Positions 34,392 to 44,063 of a DNA stretch of 64,000 bases are shown here, one piece after another. The first letter of the stretch is position 1, and the number at the start of each line of letters is the position of its first letter. The notes beneath the pieces are model-generated. The model worked only from the letters and a program-made list of their open reading frames with translations, had not been told where the DNA came from and did no database searches. Position numbers and translations under genes: made by a program. Location of the stretch: contig JAOIVW010000002.1 of NCBI GenBank assembly GCA_028224375.1, positions 152,637-216,636 of the forward strand, given 5' to 3'. The DNA is from Hellea sp. (GTDB taxonomy: Bacteria > Pseudomonadota > Alphaproteobacteria > Caulobacterales > Maricaulaceae).

Positions 34392-37145
34392 ATGCAAGCA
34401 AAGTCGGGCGATTCAAGCCTTGCATCACAGAGCGTTATTCGCCAATTTGCGCCCGTTATGAACGCCCCCGTTAATACCGATAAAAGAGCCCATAAGTTGA
34501 CGCCTATGATGGCGCAGTTTTTGGGTATTAAGGCCGAGGCGGGGCCGGATGTTTTGCTGTTTTATCGCATGGGTGATTTTTATGAGCTATTCTTTGACGA
34601 TGCCGTAAAAGCCGCCGAGGCGCTAGATATCGCGCTGACAAAACGCGGCAAGCATAATGGCGAGGATATCGCCATGTGCGGCGTGCCTGTTCATTCATCT
34701 GAGACCTATTTGCAGCGGCTGATTAAAAAAGGCTTTCGGGTCGCTGTCTGTGAGCAAACGGAAAGTCCGGCAGAGGCGAAAAAGCGCGGCTATAAATCAG
34801 TCGTCAATCGCGCTATTGTCCGTGTCGTCACGCCTGGCACCTTAACCGAAGATACGCTTTTGGACGCTCGCGGGCGTAACCTTATTCTCGCATTATCTAA
34901 GACGTTGGCGGGAGATTTTGCTCTGGCGTGGGCGGATATTTCTGACGGCTTATTTTATGTCTGCGACGTGCCGCCTGCCAGATTGCCAAGTGAATTATCT
35001 GCGCTTAGCCCTCGCGAAATTGTGCTGCCTGAAAGCCTTTATCAAACGCCTGACTTTATGGCGGAGCTGCCCTTATCCGGCACGGCACTTACACCGCAGC
35101 CTTCGACAAAATTTGATATACGTTCAGGGGAGCGCCGCCTGAAAGAGCGTTTTGACGTTAAAAGTCTCGACGGATTTGGTGATTTTTCCAAAGCTGAAAT
35201 ATCCGCCGCTGGGGCGCTGCTGGATTATCTGGAACTGACCCAAGCGGGTAATCCCGTTCAGCTCTCGCCGCCGCAGCGACGTGTCGCGAGCGGCTATATG
35301 GCGATTGATCCAGCGACGCGCCTAAGCCTTGAAATTGACCGCACACAAAAAGGTAAAAAGTCAGGCTCGCTTTTATCTGTAATTGATAAGACTGTGACAG
35401 GGCCGGGGGCGCGGCTTTTAGGCGACAGGCTAGCGCGGCCTTTGGTCGATGTCAGCGAAATTAATCAGCGCCTTGAAGCAGTAAGTTTTTTTGAAGCTCA
35501 GACCGATACGCGCCGTCAATTGCGAGCCCTGCTGAAAGAGACGGGGGACATGGCCCGCGCCATAAGCCGTATCGCTTTGGGACGCGGCGGCCCGCGCGAT
35601 GTTCTCACACTAGGACGGGGCCTGAAACAGGGTGAGCAGCTGGGCGCTTTATTTGCGCGCTCACCGGATATGGATGTGCCGCCCAATACGTCTCGCGCTT
35701 TAGCGCAATTAAGCCTCTCGGATAAAGGCGAGCTGGCTAAATTTGCCTCTGATATCGCCAAGGCGTTCCAACCCGATGTGCCGATGATGGCGCGCGATGG
35801 CGGCTTCATTGCGGCTGGCTGGCGGCCTGAATTGGATGAGCTTAAAAAGCTGCGCGATGACAGCCGCCGTATTGTGGCGGGGCTTCAAGCCGATTATGCC
35901 AAGGCCGCAGAAGTCCCCACGCTTAAAATCAAACATAATAATGTTCTAGGTTACTTCGTCGAAGTCACGCCCAAATATGCGGATGTGATGCTGAACAAGG
36001 GCGCGGAGAGCCAATTCATTCACCGCCAAACATTAGGCAGTTGCGTGCGCTTTACGACGACCGAACTCGCAGAACTAGACTCCAAAATATCAGGGGCAGG
36101 CGATAAGGCTCTTGCGCTTGAGCTTGAAATCTTCTCGGAATTTGTCACCCGCGCCGCAAGCTTTGCGGAACTCATCCGCGCGGCTGCTCACGCTTTGGCA
36201 CAATTAGATGTTCAGACGGCTCTCGCCGAATGGGCGGTGGATCATAACGCCGTGCGGCCCGTTGTGGATGAGAGTTTGGCTTTTGAGATAAAAGGGGGAC
36301 GTCACCCTGTTGTCGAAGCGGCGCTGAAAAAAGCGGGCGAGGCGGGTTTTACGGCTAATGATTGCGCTCTCGATGCGGGCCTTTCAACAGCGCCGCGCCT
36401 AACGCTGATAACCGGGCCGAACATGGCGGGTAAATCGACCTATCTTCGGCAAAATGCGCTTATGTTTATTCTGGCCCAAGCGGGTAGTTTCGTGCCTGCC
36501 GCCTCTGCGCATATTGGCGTGGCCGATAGTCTTTTCTCGCGGGTCGGGGCGTCGGATGATTTATCCCAAGGACGCTCAACCTTTATGATTGAGATGATTG
36601 AAACGGCGGCGATTTTAAACCAAGCGACCGAACGCACATTTGTTATCTTAGATGAAATCGGACGCGGGACCGCCACCTTTGACGGATTGTCTATCGCTTG
36701 GGCTGCGGCAGAGCATTTACATGCGGTCAATAAATCCCGCGCGCTTTTTGCGACGCATTATCATGAGCTGACAGATTTGATTGAGAATTTGGAGGGGGCG
36801 AGTAATGCCAGCCTTCGCGCCAAAGAATGGGACGGCGATCTTGTGTTTTTGCATGACGTTCGCCCCGGCGCAGCTGATAAATCTTATGGTGTTCAAGTTG
36901 CGAAATTGGCAGGCCTGCCGCCAGCAGCGGTTGCGCGGGCGCGTGAGGTTTTAAATAAATTAGAAGCCGATCATGACGGGCAAAAAGACAGTCTTGGCGC
37001 GCTCCCGCTTTTCACAGCGGCCCCTGCGCCTCAAACTGTGAAGCCGTCAGAGATTGAATTAGCCATCAAAGGGCTGAACGCCGATGATCTTTCGCCCCGC
37101 GCAGCGCTCGACTTAATTTACGATTTAAAAGCAAAGCTGAACTAG
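34392..37145 (+). CDS. mutS: DNA mismatch repair ATPase MutS
   Basis: MutS recognises mismatches and starts repair. Using the ATG at 34392 the product has 917 residues. The mismatch-reading motif GDFYE (Phe63, Glu65) is present, as are Walker A GPNMAGKST (about 675-683), the DEIGRGT Walker B and the ATHYHEL switch. A GAAGAGG ribosome-site match lies upstream of 34392; the ATG at 34458 (MNAPVNTDKR) is an equally conserved alternative and would leave more promoter room toward ampG. The TAG stop directly abuts the glnD start. Confidence 0.95.
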   Translation: MQAKSGDSSLASQSVIRQFAPVMNAPVNTDKRAHKLTPMMAQFLGIKAEAGPDVLLFYRMGDFYELFFDDAVKAAEALDIALTKRGKHNGEDIAMCGVPVHSSETYLQRLIKKGFRVAVCEQTESPAEAKKRGYKSVVNRAIVRVVTPGTLTEDTLLDARGRNLILALSKTLAGDFALAWADISDGLFYVCDVPPARLPSELSALSPREIVLPESLYQTPDFMAELPLSGTALTPQPSTKFDIRSGERRLKERFDVKSLDGFGDFSKAEISAAGALLDYLELTQAGNPVQLSPPQRRVASGYMAIDPATRLSLEIDRTQKGKKSGSLLSVIDKTVTGPGARLLGDRLARPLVDVSEINQRLEAVSFFEAQTDTRRQLRALLKETGDMARAISRIALGRGGPRDVLTLGRGLKQGEQLGALFARSPDMDVPPNTSRALAQLSLSDKGELAKFASDIAKAFQPDVPMMARDGGFIAAGWRPELDELKKLRDDSRRIVAGLQADYAKAAEVPTLKIKHNNVLGYFVEVTPKYADVMLNKGAESQFIHRQTLGSCVRFTTTELAELDSKISGAGDKALALELEIFSEFVTRAASFAELIRAAAHALAQLDVQTALAEWAVDHNAVRPVVDESLAFEIKGGRHPVVEAALKKAGEAGFTANDCALDAGLSTAPRLTLITGPNMAGKSTYLRQNALMFILAQAGSFVPAASAHIGVADSLFSRVGASDDLSQGRSTFMIEMIETAAILNQATERTFVILDEIGRGTATFDGLSIAWAAAEHLHAVNKSRALFATHYHELTDLIENLEGASNASLRAKEWDGDLVFLHDVRPGAADKSYGVQVAKLAGLPPAAVARAREVLNKLEADHDGQKDSLGALPLFTAAPAPQTVKPSEIELAIKGLNADDLSPRAALDLIYDLKAKLN

Positions 37146-39998
37146 ATGGCCCGCAAAGCAACCCGCAAAGTAAAAAGTAAAGCTAAGAGCAAAGCAAAGA
37201 GTAGAGCGAAAACTGTCGTCATACCCGCGCGGATAAATGCCCCTGACAGCGGCGTTGATATGGCGCAATTAAAAGCGCAATTAACCGCCGCGTCCAAGGG
37301 CTATAAGGATATGCGCTCAGAGGTGATGGCGCTTTTAAAGTCCACATTAGATACTGCGAAAAAATTGGCTCAAACGCGGTTTGAGGCCGGTCGTCTTGGC
37401 GGGCTGGAGACCGCGCGCCTTATCGCCTCCATTCATGATGATATTATTATGGCGCTTTTTGATTTTACGATAACCCATATTGCGCAGGCCACAAACCCGA
37501 CTAAAGCAGAACGCATGTCGCTCTGCGCGGTGGGCGGATATGGACGCGGGGAAATGGCCCCTGAGTCCGATGTCGATTTGCTCTTTCTTATCGCCGACAA
37601 GAAAGGCTCGCCGCACACAGAACGAGTCACCGAATATATGCTCTACATGCTCTGGGATTTGGGCATAAAAGTTGGCCATGCCGTGCGCACCGTTGAACAA
37701 TCTATTAAGCTGGCCAAAGAAGATCAAACCATCCTGACGGCTTTGCTGGATTTACGATATCTATGCGGGGATGAAGATCTGGCAACAGACCTCTATACCA
37801 AATTCCGCAAGGATATCACCAAGGGTAAAGGCCGCGCTTATATTGCGTCCAAACTTGCTGAGCGCGATGTCCGGCATGAGCGCGAAGGTAATTCGCGTTA
37901 TGTGATTGAGCCCAATGTCAAAGAAGGCAAAGGCGGCCTGCGGGATCTCCACGCGCTTTATTGGATTGCAAGGTTTCTGGATAAGGACGGCAAAATCAAT
38001 GATGCGCAGCACCCGCAGAGCTATGTTGAAATGGGCTTGTTTAATGAAAGGGCCGCAACGCGCTTTGTTCACGCGGCTGACTTTTTGTGGCGCACACGTA
38101 TTTGGCTGCATTACGCATCTGGCCGTCCAAATGAGAGCTTGAGTTTTGATAAGCAAACAATTCTGGCGCGAAAGATGGGCTATGCTTCAGGGCCTGTAGA
38201 AGTCGCCGTTGAAAAATTCATGCGCGAATATTTTACCAATGCCAAAGAGGTCGGCGCTTTGACGCGTATTGCTTGCGCGAAACTTGAAGCTGAAAAAGCT
38301 ATTCGCATACCCAAAGGCTTAAATAAGTTCCTTCCCAATTCGCGGCGTAATATTAAGAACACAGATTTTATCCTCGACCATGGGCGCCTGATGTTTTCAG
38401 ACCCGCTTAAAATCAAAGAGAAGCCCTCAATGATTATTCAGCTCTTTGAAACGGCGGGGCGAAGAAATCTGGATATTCATCCTGACGCTTTCAGCGCTAT
38501 CGATTATCGGCGAAATTTGATGGATAATGATTTTCGGCGCAGTCCTGAGAACTCGGCCATTTTCCAGAAAATCCTTTTAGGGGCGAGAGCGCCTTATGCG
38601 ACGTTGAAAGCGATGAATGAGGCTGGCGTGCTCGGGCGTTACTTAATCGAATTTGGCGGTATCGTCGCGCGCACGCAATTTAACATGCACCATGCTTACA
38701 CAGTTGATGAGCATACTCTGCGCCTTGTCGATAATTTTCATAATATTCTCTCGGGACTCATGGAAAAAGAACATCCGATCTCGACAAAGATTGTCAGTGA
38801 ATTTACCGAAGAGCAGAAGCTTATTTTATATCTGACCTGCTTGCTTCACGATACGGGGAAGGGTCATGGCGACCAATGTATCGAAGGCGCGCAATTAGGC
38901 CGCCGGGCCTGCCGCCGATTGGGCGTAAATCAAAACGTGACGGATACGGTGGCCTGGCTTATTCGCCGTCACCTAGATATGAGCGAAACGGCTCAGCGCC
39001 GCGATATTTCTGACCCCGAGACCATAGCCGAATTTGCTGAACTTGTGGGCTCTCAAGACCGTTTGGATATGCTGACGGTTTTAACCACGGTTGATATTCG
39101 CGCTGTCGGGCCCGGTATTTGGAATGATTGGAAAGGGGCCTTGCTGCGCAATCTCTATCATTCTACTGAGGCCTATCTGGAAGGCCATGCAGAATTAGCG
39201 CCTGTCTCCCGCGCGGCGGCGGCCCAAGAACAGCTTCGCGAAAAACTCTCCCCTGAAATGGCCGAACGGATTACGCCGATTACCTCTGACCTCGCGACGA
39301 ATTATTGGCTCAATTTTGATATGGCGGACCTTATACGTCATGCCCGTTTCTTTGATCAAAGCTTGGAAGCAGGACACGACACAGCGGTTCAAACGCGCCG
39401 TGACCGCACCCGCGATATTACTGAGCTTTGGGTGATGACGCGTGACCGGGTTCAATTATTTGCCGATATTACCCATGCAATTTCTGCCAGCGGGGCGTCC
39501 ATTATTGGCGCGCGGTTGCATACGGGCGAAAATGGCCGCGTCATGAATGTCTTTTATTTGCAAAATCCAGACGGCCATGCCTTTGGACGGCAAAGCGACC
39601 ACGCGCTGGAAACCTTGCGCCGCCGCGCGCGTAAAGCTGTTGAAGGCGAGATGGAAGGCATAACAATTCCTGCGCCGATTAAATCCCGCCGCGCGGGCGC
39701 TATTCCCGTTAAGCCCAAAGTCAAATATCTCGACTCGGCGTCTGGCGATACCATTATTATCGAAATGGAAGGGCGCGATAAGCCGGGCTTATTGCACGAA
39801 TTGGCTAAAACCCTGCGGCATGAAAACTTGGATGTGCTCTCAGCCCATATTGAAGTTGTCGGGACCACAGCGATTGATACCTTTTATGTGCGCTGCCGTG
39901 ATAATGACGAAGGATTGCCTGAAAAGCGCCGCAAAGCTCTGCGCAAAGTCCTACTCGATGTTCTTGAAACCAAAAAACCAGAGAAAAAAGCGGCGTAG
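37146..39998 (+). CDS. glnD: [Protein-PII] uridylyltransferase / UMP-removing enzyme
   Basis: GlnD senses glutamine and uridylylates PII proteins, controlling nitrogen metabolism. The 950-residue protein has the nucleotidyltransferase motif GGYGRGE (130-136) with DVD (142-144), an HD hydrolase domain (His568-Asp569 in HDTGKG) and two C-terminal ACT domains (about 765-850 and 875-945). The first 22 residues are almost all Lys, Arg, Ser and Ala, an unusual basic tail. It starts at the base after the mutS stop, so the two are coupled. The two amt genes in this window are likely downstream targets of the same PII system. Confidence 0.95.
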   Translation: MARKATRKVKSKAKSKAKSRAKTVVIPARINAPDSGVDMAQLKAQLTAASKGYKDMRSEVMALLKSTLDTAKKLAQTRFEAGRLGGLETARLIASIHDDIIMALFDFTITHIAQATNPTKAERMSLCAVGGYGRGEMAPESDVDLLFLIADKKGSPHTERVTEYMLYMLWDLGIKVGHAVRTVEQSIKLAKEDQTILTALLDLRYLCGDEDLATDLYTKFRKDITKGKGRAYIASKLAERDVRHEREGNSRYVIEPNVKEGKGGLRDLHALYWIARFLDKDGKINDAQHPQSYVEMGLFNERAATRFVHAADFLWRTRIWLHYASGRPNESLSFDKQTILARKMGYASGPVEVAVEKFMREYFTNAKEVGALTRIACAKLEAEKAIRIPKGLNKFLPNSRRNIKNTDFILDHGRLMFSDPLKIKEKPSMIIQLFETAGRRNLDIHPDAFSAIDYRRNLMDNDFRRSPENSAIFQKILLGARAPYATLKAMNEAGVLGRYLIEFGGIVARTQFNMHHAYTVDEHTLRLVDNFHNILSGLMEKEHPISTKIVSEFTEEQKLILYLTCLLHDTGKGHGDQCIEGAQLGRRACRRLGVNQNVTDTVAWLIRRHLDMSETAQRRDISDPETIAEFAELVGSQDRLDMLTVLTTVDIRAVGPGIWNDWKGALLRNLYHSTEAYLEGHAELAPVSRAAAAQEQLREKLSPEMAERITPITSDLATNYWLNFDMADLIRHARFFDQSLEAGHDTAVQTRRDRTRDITELWVMTRDRVQLFADITHAISASGASIIGARLHTGENGRVMNVFYLQNPDGHAFGRQSDHALETLRRRARKAVEGEMEGITIPAPIKSRRAGAIPVKPKVKYLDSASGDTIIIEMEGRDKPGLLHELAKTLRHENLDVLSAHIEVVGTTAIDTFYVRCRDNDEGLPEKRRKALRKVLLDVLETKKPEKKAA

Positions 39999-40004
39999 GA
40001 CCTC

Positions 40005-41573
40005 ATGCGGCTCTTAAAATCAACCGCGATTATAGGTTCGCTGACATTGGTCAGCCGCCTCTTAGGACTCGTGCGCGATGTTTTAATTGCGCGGTTCCTC
40101 GGTGCGGGGCTGGTTTCGGATGCGTTCTTTACTGCCTTTAAACTGCCCAATGTTTTTCGCCGCATGTTTGCAGAAGGCGCGTTTAATGCCGCCTTCGTTC
40201 CGCTTTATGCCCGCCGTATAGAGGAAGAAGGCGAGGCTGCCGCTGATGAATTTGCCAAAGAGGCTATGGCGGCCTTATTCGTTATGGTGGCCGGAATTGT
40301 TATTTTATTTGAGCTGACCATGCCGTGGTCGCTCTCTATCATTGGTTACGGTCTGGATAAGGCCGTGGACCCAGAGATGGGCATTAGCCCGTATTATCTC
40401 GCCGTGGTCTATGCCCAAATCACCATGCCCTATTTGATATTTATGTCGATGACGGCTTTGTTCTCGGGCATTTTAAATACGCGCAATCATTTCGCTTTAG
40501 CGGCTGCCGTTCCGATTGTGCTCAATATCTTTATGATTACGGCGCTCTTCACTGCAGGTCTGGCCGAGTGGGGACAGCGCTATATTGGCTATATTTTGTC
40601 GGCGGCCATCACAGTGTCAGGCTTTGTGCAAATGGCCTTAGTGATTTGGGGCTGCAAAAAAGCGGGCGTGAAAGTCGGTTTTAAGCGCCCGCGCCTAACG
40701 CCCGGTGTGAAGCGGCTGGTAATTTTAGGTGTGCCAGGATTGCTCTCGGCAGGCATTACGCAGATTAATTTACTGGTTAGCCATTCTATTGCGACGATGC
40801 AAAAAGGCGCGGCGTCGTGGTTGACCTATGCGGATAGGCTTTATCAGCTCCCGCTCGGCATGATTGGGATTGCGATGGGCGTTGCGCTCTTGCCCGCCTT
40901 GTCACGCCGCCTTCGCGCAAACGATCAAACAGGCGCGCGTACAACGCTAAACCGCGCGATTGAGATAGCCGCCTTCCTGACATTGCCCGCCGCTTTTGCA
41001 CTCGCAGTTATTCCGCAATTTCTTATCGGCGGTCTGTTTGAACGCGGAGCCTTCACCGCTGAGACAACTGAACAAGTCGCACTGGCCCTGCGCATGTTTG
41101 CTTATGGCCTTCCCGCCTTTGTTATGCTCAAAATTCTGACGCCCGCTTTTTTTGCGCGCGAGGACACAAAAACACCTATGATATTTGCTGGGTTGTCAGC
41201 CTTTATAAACGTAACCTTGGGTGTCTATCTGTTTTTCACAATAGGGTTTTATGGTTTGGCTTTAGCCACATCTGTAGCGGCTTGGGTCAATGTCGTTTGT
41301 CTGGCGTGGTTGCTACTCAAAGATGAGAGTTTCACGCCTGATACGCGGTTGCTGTCACGTATTCCGCGGATTGTTTTAGCCAGCGCGGCGATGGCCGTCG
41401 CCCTTATCGCGATTGCAACGCCCGCCGCAAAATATCTGACCGGCAATTTTGCAAAGGACTTTATTGTTCTGGGCGCGGTTTGCGGGATTGGCTTTGTCAT
41501 CTATGCCGCAGCGGCCGCCCTCTTGCGGGCCTTTGATATGAGTGATATTCGCGACGCCCTGAAACGGAGTTAG
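40005..41573 (+). CDS. murJ: Lipid II flippase MurJ
   Basis: MurJ (MviN) moves lipid II across the inner membrane for peptidoglycan synthesis. The 522-residue protein has about fourteen membrane helices and the conserved N-terminus SRLLGLVRDVLIARFLGAG with FRRMFAEGAFN, containing the essential Arg residues. It starts six bases after glnD, and trpS follows, a gene order common in alphaproteobacteria. Confidence 0.95.
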   Translation: MRLLKSTAIIGSLTLVSRLLGLVRDVLIARFLGAGLVSDAFFTAFKLPNVFRRMFAEGAFNAAFVPLYARRIEEEGEAAADEFAKEAMAALFVMVAGIVILFELTMPWSLSIIGYGLDKAVDPEMGISPYYLAVVYAQITMPYLIFMSMTALFSGILNTRNHFALAAAVPIVLNIFMITALFTAGLAEWGQRYIGYILSAAITVSGFVQMALVIWGCKKAGVKVGFKRPRLTPGVKRLVILGVPGLLSAGITQINLLVSHSIATMQKGAASWLTYADRLYQLPLGMIGIAMGVALLPALSRRLRANDQTGARTTLNRAIEIAAFLTLPAAFALAVIPQFLIGGLFERGAFTAETTEQVALALRMFAYGLPAFVMLKILTPAFFAREDTKTPMIFAGLSAFINVTLGVYLFFTIGFYGLALATSVAAWVNVVCLAWLLLKDESFTPDTRLLSRIPRIVLASAAMAVALIAIATPAAKYLTGNFAKDFIVLGAVCGIGFVIYAAAAALLRAFDMSDIRDALKRS

Positions 41574-41594
41574 GCCTGCGCGCCTAAAAACAAC

Positions 41595-42620
41595 ATGAGC
41601 GAACAAGAGTATAACGGCCCCAAACGCGTCTTTTCCGGTATCCAGCCTTCGGGCGATATGCATTTGGGAAATTACCTTGGTGCCATAAAAAAATTCGTTG
41701 ATCTGCAAGAGGATAATGAGTGCCTCTATTGCATCGTCGATTTGCACGCCATCACAGTGTGGCAGGATCCAAAATTATTGCCCGAGCAAACGCGCCATAT
41801 TGCGGCGGCCTATCTGGCCTCTGGTGTCGACCCGTCTAAAGCCATTGTTTATAATCAATCTGCCGTCCGCGCGCATACAGAGCTGGCCTGGTATTTCAAC
41901 TGTGTGGCCCGCGTAGGATGGCTCAACCGCATGACGCAGTTCAAAGATAAGGCCGGTAAAAACTCCGAGAAAATGTCGGTTGGACTTTATGATTATCCTG
42001 TGCTGCAAGCGGCTGATATCTTGGCCTTTAAAGCGACCCATGTGCCCGTCGGCGAAGACCAAAAACAGCATTTGGAACTCTCGCGTGATATTGCGGCTAA
42101 GTTTAATCATGATTTCAGCGTGCCGAATTTCTTTCCGCAGCCTGAGCCGATGATTAAAGGGCCAGGCGCGCGGATAATGTCTTTGCGCGACGGCACAGCG
42201 AAAATGTCCAAATCTGATCCGTCTGATAATTCTCGGATTAACCTGACAGATGATGCCGATAAGATTTCTAAGAAAATCCGCAAAGCGAAGACAGATGCAG
42301 GCGTTATTCCTGAAACGGTTAAAGAGCTGGAAGACCGTCCCGAAGTCGCCAATCTTGTCGGTATCTATGCGGCGCTGTCGGGCATGACGGATGAGCAGGT
42401 TCTCGGCCAATATGCGGGCCAAGGCTTTGGCGTCTTTAAACCCGCTCTTGCAGATTTAACGGTCGAGAAAATGAGCCCGATTACGGATTTGATGAATAGA
42501 TATCTTGCTGACCCTGAAGAGCTCAATCGTATCTTGGCGAAAGCGGCGGATAAGGCGGCCGAAATTGCAGATCCGATTGTTGCCGATGTACGCAAAATAA
42601 TTGGTTTCTGCGGAGCTTAA
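41595..42620 (+). CDS. trpS: Tryptophanyl-tRNA synthetase
   Basis: This class I enzyme charges tRNA-Trp. The 341-residue protein shows HLGN (23-26), the HIGH equivalent, following the FSGIQPSGD segment, and the KMSKS motif at 203-207. Length is normal. It is the last housekeeping gene of the mutS-glnD-murJ-trpS run and is separated by one base from the copper chaperone gene. Confidence 0.96.
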   Translation: MSEQEYNGPKRVFSGIQPSGDMHLGNYLGAIKKFVDLQEDNECLYCIVDLHAITVWQDPKLLPEQTRHIAAAYLASGVDPSKAIVYNQSAVRAHTELAWYFNCVARVGWLNRMTQFKDKAGKNSEKMSVGLYDYPVLQAADILAFKATHVPVGEDQKQHLELSRDIAAKFNHDFSVPNFFPQPEPMIKGPGARIMSLRDGTAKMSKSDPSDNSRINLTDDADKISKKIRKAKTDAGVIPETVKELEDRPEVANLVGIYAALSGMTDEQVLGQYAGQGFGVFKPALADLTVEKMSPITDLMNRYLADPEELNRILAKAADKAAEIADPIVADVRKIIGFCGA

Positions 42621-42621
42621 T

Positions 42622-43143
42622 ATGAAAAAATTTCTGATAGCTTTGGCGGCGATATCTCTAGCAGCTTGTTCTGGCGAGGTGAACCATAGCGAGGGCGATG
42701 TGTCCCATGCGGGCCATCAAATGGACGAAGGCATGGTGATTTCTTCTGCGCGTGTTCTGCCGCCCTTTCCAGGCCGCGATACGGCGGCGGGCTATATGTC
42801 GATTACCAATCACAGCAAGACGGACGATAAATTAGTCTCTGTGACAAGCCCAATTAGCGGCGCTGTCGAAATTCATAGTCACATGGAAGATAATGGCGTG
42901 ATGAAAATGCGCCAAGTGGACGGGATTGAGATTAAAGCGGGCGAAACCGTCGAGCTTAAACCCGGCAGCTTTCATCTCATGATGTTCAAAGCTAATCTGC
43001 CTGAAGGCCAAGAGGACGTGTCGGTGACGCTAAATTATGAAAAAGCGCCATCGGTGACGATGATTGTTCCTGTTGACGGGCGCGGCGCTGAAAAAGCTGG
43101 CTCAGCTCATGAAGATCATGGATCTGGTACTAAAGACAATTAA
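42622..43143 (+). CDS. PCu(A)C family periplasmic copper chaperone, lipoprotein form
   Basis: The 173-residue protein has a lipoprotein signal (LAAC, Cys16) and the PCu(A)C copper-binding motif: HSHM, then MKM and HLMM at the expected spacings. These proteins deliver Cu(I) to cytochrome oxidase. A His/Asp-rich N-terminal stretch (HSEGDVSHAGHQMD) and tail (HEDHGSG) may bind extra metal. ATG at 42622 is used; the open frame runs back into trpS. Its stop overlaps the convergent M48 gene by four bases. Confidence 0.88.
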   Translation: MKKFLIALAAISLAACSGEVNHSEGDVSHAGHQMDEGMVISSARVLPPFPGRDTAAGYMSITNHSKTDDKLVSVTSPISGAVEIHSHMEDNGVMKMRQVDGIEIKAGETVELKPGSFHLMMFKANLPEGQEDVSVTLNYEKAPSVTMIVPVDGRGAEKAGSAHEDHGSGTKDN

Positions 43144-44063
43144 TTAAAGCGGATGGTTTTCCCTGCCGCCTTCAATTTTTCTATCCGCGCTTGCTCTTTG
43201 CGAAAATTCTCATAGCGCTCATCAATAGTTGGATGGGTTTTTGAGGTGGTTTGATATTCTGCATGGGGATGAGAGCTCTCGCGCCAATAGCTGATAGCGC
43301 GATCAATATCATATCCGGCGTTGCTCATGAGCACGAGTGCCATGCGGTCGGCTTTCAATTCCAAAGCTTTCTCTTTTCGCTGATGTCCTTTAATTGCATG
43401 AGACATTTCATGAGCAATTATCAGCGCTAGATTGACATCATCAGGCACGGTTTTCATCAGCTCTGAGGTGATGATAATTTGCTCCCCATCCGTATGGCCA
43501 TTGATTTTCTGATTGAAGAAAACATTGGCAGGATAATCGCAAATTGTTTCGGGGCCGACTTTGATGTCCATGCGTTTATCGCCCCGCATAACTTTCAGCT
43601 CAGTGCTATCCTGCTTAAAGGCATTTTGCGTAGCAACTTTAAAAAACCGCTGAACCGTAAAGCCGCCCGGCATATAAGCGCCGTTAATTCCTATTATTTT
43701 ATCTCCGACTCTTAGTCCCGCATTGTCCGCCGGAGAGTCTTTACGGATTGTGCGTACGGAAAGGCGGTCTGTCGCCCCCATCAGCACTTCAGCAAAAGGC
43801 TGCAGGCTTGGTTGATAATCCGAAATTGTGTGGACGGTCATACCAATGTCGCGCCGTGTGCGGGGACAGAGCCGCGCATTGGCTTTAAAGAGCGGCGCAG
43901 CGACCTCTTGCAGGCGTTCATTATAGCTTTGATGCTCTTCCAAGATTTGGGCAAAGGCGCGTTCGTTTTCGGTGCGCGGAATATAATCTGCCGCCCAGGC
44001 ATCTGCTGTCCAGGCTGGCACTGATACGGACAGCGCGGCTAAACAAAGAAGGGCGCGTCTCAA
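43140..44063 (-). CDS. M48 metallopeptidase with PDZ domain, copy 2
   Basis: The 307-residue protein has a signal peptide (cut near AWA), a conserved LCPRTR segment (Cys66), a PDZ domain (about 100-170, SPADNAGLRVGD), a second conserved cysteine in ICDY (Cys175), and the zinc site HEMSH (218-222) with downstream Glu235 in LELKADR. Lacking membrane helices, it is a periplasmic protease, like BepA/YcaL-type M48 enzymes but with a PDZ inserted before the catalytic core. Its ATG overlaps the stop of copy 1 (ATGA). The paired cysteines may form a disulfide. Confidence 0.85.
   Translation of the reverse strand: MRRALLCLAALSVSVPAWTADAWAADYIPRTENERAFAQILEEHQSYNERLQEVAAPLFKANARLCPRTRRDIGMTVHTISDYQPSLQPFAEVLMGATDRLSVRTIRKDSPADNAGLRVGDKIIGINGAYMPGGFTVQRFFKVATQNAFKQDSTELKVMRGDKRMDIKVGPETICDYPANVFFNQKINGHTDGEQIIITSELMKTVPDDVNLALIIAHEMSHAIKGHQRKEKALELKADRMALVLMSNAGYDIDRAISYWRESSHPHAEYQTTSKTHPTIDERYENFRKEQARIEKLKAAGKTIRFN

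Noticed and set aside
41775..42422. Long open frame of 215 codons on the minus strand within trpS
   Set aside because: It is antisense to a clear trpS with conserved motifs, and its product is Arg/Ile rich without any domain, as shadows of GC-biased genes are.
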